Shown one piece after another: positions 1-4,507 of a stretch of DNA of 10,260 nt. The position numbers and the translations under genes were made by a program. Where the stretch lies: assembly GCA_005223375.1 (NCBI GenBank), contig RXOD01006469.1:1-10260 (forward strand), read 5' to 3'. The notes under the pieces are model-generated. The model was not told where the DNA came from, did not search any database, and worked only from the letters and a program-made list of their open reading frames with translations. Every line of letters starts with the position of its first letter. Position 1 is the stretch's first letter. Source of the stretch: Amoebophrya sp. AT5.2. Its lineage: Eukaryota; Sar; Dinophyceae; Syndiniales; Amoebophryaceae.

Positions 1-1
1 T

Positions 2-28
2 AAGAACGCGGCGCCGGTCCTGACCCTG
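2..28 (+). CDS. EF-3-like gene, exon fragment before intron 1
   Basis: Read from base 2 this encodes KNAAPVLTL with G or C at nearly every third position, like the confident exons. Joined to exon 2 at base 164 it gives VLTLTKQNTF, which aligns without gaps with the segment before the RPL motif in fungal EF-3. The exact 3' edge is uncertain by a few bases. The same frame also happens to stay open through the intron. Confidence 0.5.
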
Positions 29-927
29 TACTCGTCTGGTATTTTTGTTGTCTTATATTTCGCCTGGTATTCCGAATACTCGGCAAGAGGCGCTGCTCTG
101 CATCATCTATCGCTGGCAGAAATGCCGCCGGCCGAAAATGGGTTTTTCATCATCTTCCCTGTAACGAAACAGAACACCTTCGAGGCTTTGACGAAGCTGC
201 GTTCTATGGGCGTGGAGAACGTGTGCCGCGCGTACGACGAGCGGCAGCAGGCGGTCGCCGCGGGAAACGACCAGCGGCCGCTGTCGAACCGCGAGATCCT
301 GAAGCACTTCGAGAACTTCGGGTTCGACGAGGACATGGTGCTGCACCGGCAGCTGGGGAGCTTCTCCATGGGGCAAAAGTCGCGGCTGCTGCTCGCCGCG
401 AGCATGTGGGTGAAGCCGCACTGTCTGTTTAAGGAGAGAGTCAGCCCATTTCCCCACGGTGACAGGTCGGAAGGAGTGCGACGCCTTTGTATGGGGTGGT
501 CGCGTATTTGGTGTTGTACCGAGATTGGGTTCATAGCGGGGGTCCTGTTTCTTGGTCTTGTATGTATGACTCATGTATTTGACTCGTATAGTATTTTACT
601 CGTACTCTAGCTATCGGGTTGGTCGATGTTCTACTTCTATCTCGTAGGGTCGTGAAACTGCAGGAATAAAGAAGCGTTTGTTGCTCGCCGCGAGCATGTG
701 GGTGATTCAAAAAAAATTGATTTCCGGTGAAAATGGGTTCTTTCTCCCTTTCTACCCTGTTTCTAGACGAACCGACCAACTACATCGACCAGGAGACGCT
801 GGACGCGCTGGAGAAGGCGCTGAAATTCTTCCGGGGGGCGGTGCTCATCGTCAGCCACAACCACGCGTTCCTGGAGCGGGTGTGCCGCGAGCACTGGCGA
901 GTGGAAGACAAACGGGTGCGGAAGTAG
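2..927 (+). CDS. Elongation factor 3 (EF-3)-like ABC-F ATPase, C-terminal part, spliced
   Basis: Partial gene cut by the window start; proposed exons are 2-28, 164-430 and 763-927 (stop TAG 925-927), about 152 codons. The protein matches the second ABC domain of fungal-type EF-3, the ribosome-associated ATPase that helps release deacylated tRNA from the E site. Visible motifs: the conserved RPLSNREI segment before the signature; the ABC signature as SFSMGQKSR (EF-3 usually has LSGGQK, so S-M-G-Q is a variant); Walker B plus D-loop as FLDEPTNYID; the H-loop as IVSHNHAF. Walker A lies upstream of the window. The protein stops 16 residues after EHWRVED, so the lysine-rich C-terminal tail of fungal EF-3 is absent. 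New1 or another ABC-F protein is the main alternative, but the spacing fits EF-3 best. The frame change between exons 2 and 3 is fully explained by a 332-nt intron. Confidence 0.82.
29..163 (+). mobile_element. EF-3 intron 1, probable introner-like element
   Basis: The AT-rich stretch is bounded by a 7-nt direct repeat CCCTGTA at 24-30 and 157-163. Its 3' part (CGAAAATGGGTTTTT at 133-147, then CTTCCCTGTA) resembles the 3' part of EF-3 intron 2 (TGAAAATGGGTTCTTT at 729-744, then CTACCCTGTTT). The direct-repeat period is 133, but protein continuity needs 135 (or 132), so the splice is not simply repeat to repeat. A GT start at 28 with 135 nt removed would keep the frame. No clear terminal inverted repeat is visible. 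It is open in frame with exon 2, so a retained or coding segment cannot be fully excluded. Confidence 0.55.
164..430 (+). CDS. EF-3-like gene, exon with ABC signature
   Basis: Encodes TKQNTFEALTKL through SMWVKPHCLF, containing the linker into ABC domain 2 and the signature SFSMGQKSR (about 353-379). The right edge is set by protein continuity: ...KPHCLF must join LDEPTNYID, and both sides carry CTGTTT (425-430 and 757-762). The position of the cut within that 6-nt repeat cannot be resolved. Confidence 0.8.
431..762 (+). mobile_element. EF-3 intron 2, introner-like element with CTGTTT duplication
   Basis: The intron is 332 nt and flanked by the direct repeat CTGTTT (425-430 and 757-762). Removing one repeat plus the body restores PHCLF-LDEPTNYID exactly and explains the frame change (332 mod 3 = 2). 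No cut inside the repeat gives GT-AG; the nearest is GT...CT. Imperfect inverted repeats lie just inside: 431-459 (AAGGAGAGAGTCAGCCCATTT...) against the reverse complement of 724-750 (CCGGTGAAAATGGGTTC...). Bases 672-704 repeat the preceding exon (listed separately). A degenerate TGTATTTGACTC-like repeat occupies roughly 560-610. Confidence 0.75.
672..705 (+). repeat. Exon echo inside EF-3 intron 2
   Basis: Bases 682-705 are identical over 24 nt to exon bases 390-413. The similarity extends left to 672: codons read AAG CGT TTG TTG CTC GCC, against AAG TCG CGG CTG CTG CTC GCC in the exon. The copy therefore still encodes K-RLLLAASMWV with only synonymous changes and one missing serine codon. 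It lies about 50 nt before the 3' end of the intron. Confidence 0.9.
763..927 (+). CDS. EF-3-like gene, last exon (Walker B, H-loop, stop)
   Basis: Encodes LDEPTNYIDQETLDALEKAL then IVSHNHAFLERVCREHWRVED and ends KRVRK-stop. It holds the catalytic D-E pair of Walker B and the H-loop histidine, so the ATPase site looks intact in this half. The left edge follows from the CTGTTT repeat and protein alignment. There is no polyA signal worth calling after the stop. Confidence 0.85.
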   Translation, partial: LDEPTNYIDQETLDALEKALKFFRGAVLIVSHNHAFLERVCREHWRVEDKRVRK

Positions 928-946
928 GAGGCTGTGTTGTGAGAGT

Positions 947-968
947 GGGGGGAGGTGGAGGCGGGGGG
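947..968 (+). other. G-rich run downstream of the EF-3-like stop
   Basis: A 22-nt purine stretch with two G6 tracts and two intervening GG pairs, 20 nt after the stop codon. It could form a weak G-quadruplex in the transcript, but only two of the four G-tracts are longer than two. No function is inferred. Confidence 0.35.
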
Positions 969-1570
969 AAGTGCTGATGTTCTTGAGAGCTGTTCATGAG
1001 GGCCTCCTCGATCGATCGATCCGGTGCGGGAGCTGGGGTAACCGAAAGGATACCATTCGAGCCGATGCCGGATTCCGGACAACGATGCCTAGGAACCGAT
1101 CAGACTCGGATTGATGTATTAGCTGCGAAAAGAAGCAGCTGTGCGGAGGTGGGTCGACAGCAAGAGCGCGTTCATTCTCACTCAGTGGCCTCGTCAATTG
1201 CCTGTCTTTTGCTGTTTGTTGCCATGCTCTTGATTTGTCCTCGAGTCGGTGTGTCGTGCCTTGATGTCCCTCGTGAAGATCATACAAAAAAATATATATA
1301 CCATAAATCAAAATCATCCGTGCGCAGGTCTTGATCAGAGCACTCGAAGATCAAAATTTCTTCCAGCAGCTCTCAAGATCTACATCGAGTGCGCGCATGT
1401 GCAACGATCACTCCTATCGAGCCAATATTAGCTCTTTCTTCCCTCGCTTCTATTTTTTCCACGACAGGAGGTGGTCTTTGCAGCAACGCGTCGCGCATTT
1501 TTTTTCTAAGTACTTTGTCGAAAGACGGCCTCTATGGCCATCTAGTCTCGCGACACAACAACGAACCCTT

Positions 1571-1591
1571 ATATATTTAGGCAAGACTACA
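1571..1591 (+). promoter_or_regulatory. Candidate splice (or spliced-leader) acceptor before the TRM6 start
   Basis: ATATATTTAG at 1571-1580 ends in AG 11 nt before the ATG at 1592, after the pyrimidine and T-rich stretch around 1497-1525. If the organism trans-splices a leader onto its mRNAs, as dinoflagellates do, this is a plausible acceptor giving a very short 5' UTR. It is equally possible that it is just AT-rich upstream DNA. Confidence 0.3.
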
Positions 1592-3511
1592 ATGGGCGTA
1601 CCGACCTCGATCAAGCTTCCCCAGCCCGGGCAGTACGTGGCGTTGCGCAACGTGCAGGGCGAGCTGAAGATATGTCTGCTCCCGGCAACCCCAACCCCAG
1701 CAACCGGCGCTGCAGATGGACCGCAAGCAGGAACTATCAAATTCGGCAAGCACCCGGCGCTCGCGACCTCCACGCTGCTGGAGACGCCGTTCGGTGCCAC
1801 TTTACTGTACACCGAAGGCGGGGGATGGGCGCGCGGCAAGCGCACCGTGCTGGGCGAGCTGGATGTGGACGAGGCCTGCGAAGACGACTCTGCGAAGGGA
1901 ACTTCTACATCTACAACTACCGCCAGACACGAGCAGAAGTCCGCAACTTCTCGCAACAACCAGTTTTTCAGGCAGGACAACAGTGCGCAGGCACTGACGC
2001 AGGACGAGATCGAGGGGATGAAGAAGGAGGGCCGAATGGGCGTGGACCTGATCAAGACGATTGCGGGGTCGTCGGCGACGTTTCACGAGAAAACGCTGTT
2101 CTCGCAGGCGAAGTACATCGCGCGGAAGCAGAAGAAATACGTGTTCGAGGTGACCCTGCTGGAGGTGACGCCGATGCTGCTGTGCGAATTCTACGGGAAA
2201 GACAAGCCGGCAAAAATCGGCCACATCAAGTTCGAGGTGCTCAGCGGGCTGCTGTGGCACGCGAACGTGTTCGGAAGCACGACGTCGAATGATCCGGGAA
2301 GGAACTCGCTGGAGCAGGAGGTGGCGGAAGTGGAAGCATCGATGGACCGGTTCTTCGCGTCTGCAGCAGCAGGTGCAGCTGTGCACGCAAATCATTTTTC
2401 TGATGAGGATGTTGTTGAGCAGCAGGTGGAGAGTGGGAGTTTGGAAACAGGGGGTGAGGCGTTAGCTGAGGCGCTAGCGCTGGCGGTGGGAAAGAGCGCA
2501 GCGTGGAAAGGATTCGGGGGCGGTTACAGACGCGCGCGACACGAGAGGGAAGAGCCGGGCGAAGACAATGCGAGGACTATGACCTCGAGAAGAGCCCCGC
2601 GTCGCGTCCTTGTGTACGACGAGGTCGGCGGACTGCTTTCCGGCGCCGCGCACTACAAGATGTTTGGTCCGCCTCGTCCCGCGGCGTCCCCTGCGTCTGA
2701 ACTCAATGACCAGCAGCTTTTCCGCGTGCACGCCAACGTGGGGGCGCCAAACAAGGCGGCCGAGCAGCTGAACTGTGCCGGGCAGCGGGTGCTGCCCCTC
2801 GACTTACTCCTCGACTTACTCCTCGAAGATGAAGAGGAAAAGAACGACGTCGCGATCTTCCCTAGAAATAAAAAGTTGGCCGACGCGTTCGTTGCGTTGC
2901 CCGCCGGTGCCGACTACGCGCGCGAGGTCGCCGCTGGGATTGACAACAATCCCGACCGCTGGAGGAAGTGCAAGGAGCGCGTGAAGCGGTGCATCACGAG
3001 GGCGAAAACGCTGAGCGATTTCACGAGCGATCGCATGGACACACTTGTCGCCGCGCTGAACCCGACGGGGGAGGGGGAGAAATCGCTCGCCCCGAAAAAG
3101 CTGCTGTCGCTGGCGCGGCGTCTACTTAAGGCGGGCGGCGTGTTTGCGCTGTACTCGACGCAATTCCAGGAGCTCGCGGAACTGCAGAGGCTGATGCGGG
3201 AAAGCGCCGGGTGCGGGGGAAACGGAGGACCCACAGGAGAAAACGGAGCAGGAGCAACTCAGTGGACGCGCGTGCAGATGCAGGAATACTTTACGCGGGA
3301 GTGGCAGGTGCTCCCGATGCGGACCCACCCGGTGATGGACGCGAGTCTGAACCTAGTGCAGGGGTTCGTCCTCACGGCGACCCTCGTCGCGGTGGACGTG
3401 GCGGCAGACGAATTGGACCAAATCAGCAGAGAGGAGGCGGCGGCGATGGCCAAAATGCACAACGTCGGCGTTACCGGAGGGCAGTCAAAGCGGAGGAGAA
3501 CGAGGAAGTGA
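1592..3511 (+). CDS. TRM6: tRNA (adenine-N1-)-methyltransferase non-catalytic subunit TRM6 (Gcd10 family)
   Basis: A single exon of 639 residues. TRM6 pairs with catalytic TRM61 to make 1-methyladenosine at position 58 of tRNAs, including initiator tRNA, in the nucleus. Family landmarks in order: N-terminal IKLPQPGQYVALR (about residues 7-19); LTQDEIEGMK (about 134-143), then FHEKTLFSQAKYIARKQKKY (about 160-180); a degenerate Rossmann core VLVYDEVGGLLSG (about 340) without an S-adenosylmethionine loop, as expected for this subunit; and the C-terminal REWQVLPMRTHPVM (about 569-582). The basic tail SKRRRTRK may be a nuclear signal. It is longer than human or yeast TRM6 (just under 500), the excess being low-complexity insertions at about 235-335 and 365-440. 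ATG 1592 is chosen because family similarity starts at once. No intron is visible, unlike both neighbours. Confidence 0.9.
   Translation: MGVPTSIKLPQPGQYVALRNVQGELKICLLPATPTPATGAADGPQAGTIKFGKHPALATSTLLETPFGATLLYTEGGGWARGKRTVLGELDVDEACEDDSAKGTSTSTTTARHEQKSATSRNNQFFRQDNSAQALTQDEIEGMKKEGRMGVDLIKTIAGSSATFHEKTLFSQAKYIARKQKKYVFEVTLLEVTPMLLCEFYGKDKPAKIGHIKFEVLSGLLWHANVFGSTTSNDPGRNSLEQEVAEVEASMDRFFASAAAGAAVHANHFSDEDVVEQQVESGSLETGGEALAEALALAVGKSAAWKGFGGGYRRARHEREEPGEDNARTMTSRRAPRRVLVYDEVGGLLSGAAHYKMFGPPRPAASPASELNDQQLFRVHANVGAPNKAAEQLNCAGQRVLPLDLLLDLLLEDEEEKNDVAIFPRNKKLADAFVALPAGADYAREVAAGIDNNPDRWRKCKERVKRCITRAKTLSDFTSDRMDTLVAALNPTGEGEKSLAPKKLLSLARRLLKAGGVFALYSTQFQELAELQRLMRESAGCGGNGGPTGENGAGATQWTRVQMQEYFTREWQVLPMRTHPVMDASLNLVQGFVLTATLVAVDVAADELDQISREEAAAMAKMHNVGVTGGQSKRRRTRK
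2797..2826 (+). repeat. 12-nt tandem repeat inside TRM6
   Basis: CCTCGACTTACT occurs twice in tandem (2797-2808 and 2809-2820) followed by half a unit CCTCGA. It encodes LDLLLDLLLED, a leucine-rich insertion next to an acidic stretch. The unit length keeps the frame, consistent with replication slippage within a variable insertion of the protein. Confidence 0.85.
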
Positions 3512-4133
3512 AATGTAAGTAGCTATGTATGTTGTGTGCGATGTATGGGGGAGCCGCGATAAAGATGTCTGTAAAAAGCTGGAATTCTGCAATGAGAACG
3601 AATCGCAAATGAGAAAGAGCGGCATCGGCAAAAATGTGCTCGGCCGGAAAGCACGCCGTTAGTGAAGAAGTGTACAACCTGATGCAGTGAGATGGTTGTT
3701 CTTGTTCTCGATCTCGACAGATGTGGCGTTCGGGCTGCCCGTCGACCCGATTTTGAACCGATTGACGCCAGACCTGGGGGGTCACCGTCATCCGGAAGTT
3801 CGTTATACTTTTATTATATTAATTTATGTTTCCATTTCCAAGAAGTCAGGACGTGGACGAGGAGCTCCGAGAAAGCCGGGGTGTCACCTTCAGTTCGTTC
3901 TTTCTCGTGGGTCTAATCTTATGGCTTCTGTTTTGAACAAAGGTTCGTCGTGGAAATGAAGACTTTGGGTTGTTGATGAAGAAAAACTGGAAATGGAATC
4001 GTGTAGAAGTCATGCACACGCAATTTGAGAAGAAGCAGGCACAACGTAGACAAGTGGCTCAGTCTGAATGATTGATTCCGATCTCCCCGCCTAAGTAGAG
4101 AGCAATGGGTTGCATCACAAACTAAAGAGAAGA
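3512..4133. other. Intergenic region between TRM6 and the myosin gene
   Basis: No gene is recognised. GTAAGT at 3515-3520, four bases after the TRM6 stop, matches a strong 5' splice site. An imperfect direct repeat (GGGGTCACC...AAGTTCGTT at 3777-3804 and GGGGTGTCACC...AGTTCGTT at 3878-3900) brackets an AT-rich core (3800-3832). A six-codon upstream ORF (ATG 4105, stop 4123-4125) precedes the myosin start. Confidence 0.55.
4105..4125 (+). other. Short upstream ORF before the myosin start
   Basis: ATG GGT TGC ATC ACA AAC TAA ends 8 nt before the myosin ATG at 4134. If it is in the mature 5' UTR it could dampen translation. If a leader is spliced on downstream of 4107 it is irrelevant. No conservation can be judged from one sequence. 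Confidence 0.3.
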
Positions 4134-4507
4134 ATGGCGGAGGAACCAGAAGTGGAAGACCCGTTCTCCCCCGGCGCTGCCGTGTGGGCGGCGGACGAAC
4201 TGGACGGATACGTGCCCGGCGAAGTGGTGGCCCAGACGGCTGAGAACGAGTGGCAGATCGGTGTGCTGGAAAAGTCCGAAAATAAAAGCGGCGCCGGCGG
4301 GAAGTCGACGTCGGGTATGTCAAACCGAGGAGGCGCGGCCGCGGGGCGACCATCGTCCAAAGCAGGTGGAAAGTATGTGGAGATGAAAACTTGCGCGAGC
4401 GGGTCCCTGCATCTCCGCGACGTTGAAAGCCAAGCGGTCACGTTCGACGACTGCGCATCGCTGGCATTTTTACACGACGCGGGGATACTGAGCAATCTGA
4501 AGCAAAG
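4134..4507 (+). CDS. Myosin exon 1
   Basis: Encodes the N-terminal region MAEEPEVEDPFSPGAAVW... through LHDAGILSNLKQR. AAVWAADELDGYVPGEVV and EWQIGVL look like the SH3-like N-terminal subdomain found in many myosins, interrupted by a Gly/Ser-rich insertion (GAGGKSTSGMSNRGGAAAG). It ends in AAAG before GTATCT, a usual donor. Confidence 0.88.

Larger units (their letters stand above)
928..1591. other. Intergenic region between the EF-3-like gene and TRM6
   Basis: No gene is recognised here. Contents: a G-rich run on the + strand (947-968, two G6 tracts separated by two GG pairs), a self-complementary CGATCGATCGAT at 1009-1020, an AT-rich stretch at 1284-1313 (AAAAAAATATATATACC), and a T8 tract followed by CTAAG at 1497-1509 that resembles a splice acceptor. 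The frame upstream of TRM6 is open from 1331 but looks non-coding (see rejected items). Confidence 0.6.

Noticed and set aside
107..779. Long minus-strand ORFs opposite the EF-3 exons and introns
   Set aside because: They are mirror frames of GC-rich exons and intronic repeats; their shared HPHARGEQQ peptide is only the reverse reading of the 24-nt exon echo.
678..977. Separate small gene covering the EF-3 exon echo
   Set aside because: It starts at TTG inside the echo and runs out of frame through the last EF-3 exon into a glycine run; it has no independent support.
1009..1020. CGATCGATCGAT palindrome as a regulatory site
   Set aside because: A short, simple repeat; no evidence of function.
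1331..1591. In-frame N-terminal extension of TRM6 (TTG 1331 or ATG 1397)
   Set aside because: Codon third positions are not G/C-rich as in the confident exons, there is no family similarity, and an ATG with immediate TRM6 similarity lies at 1592.
4110..4133. Upstream start for myosin at TTG 4110
   Set aside because: Non-AUG start; the in-frame ATG 4134 gives a normal N-terminus.
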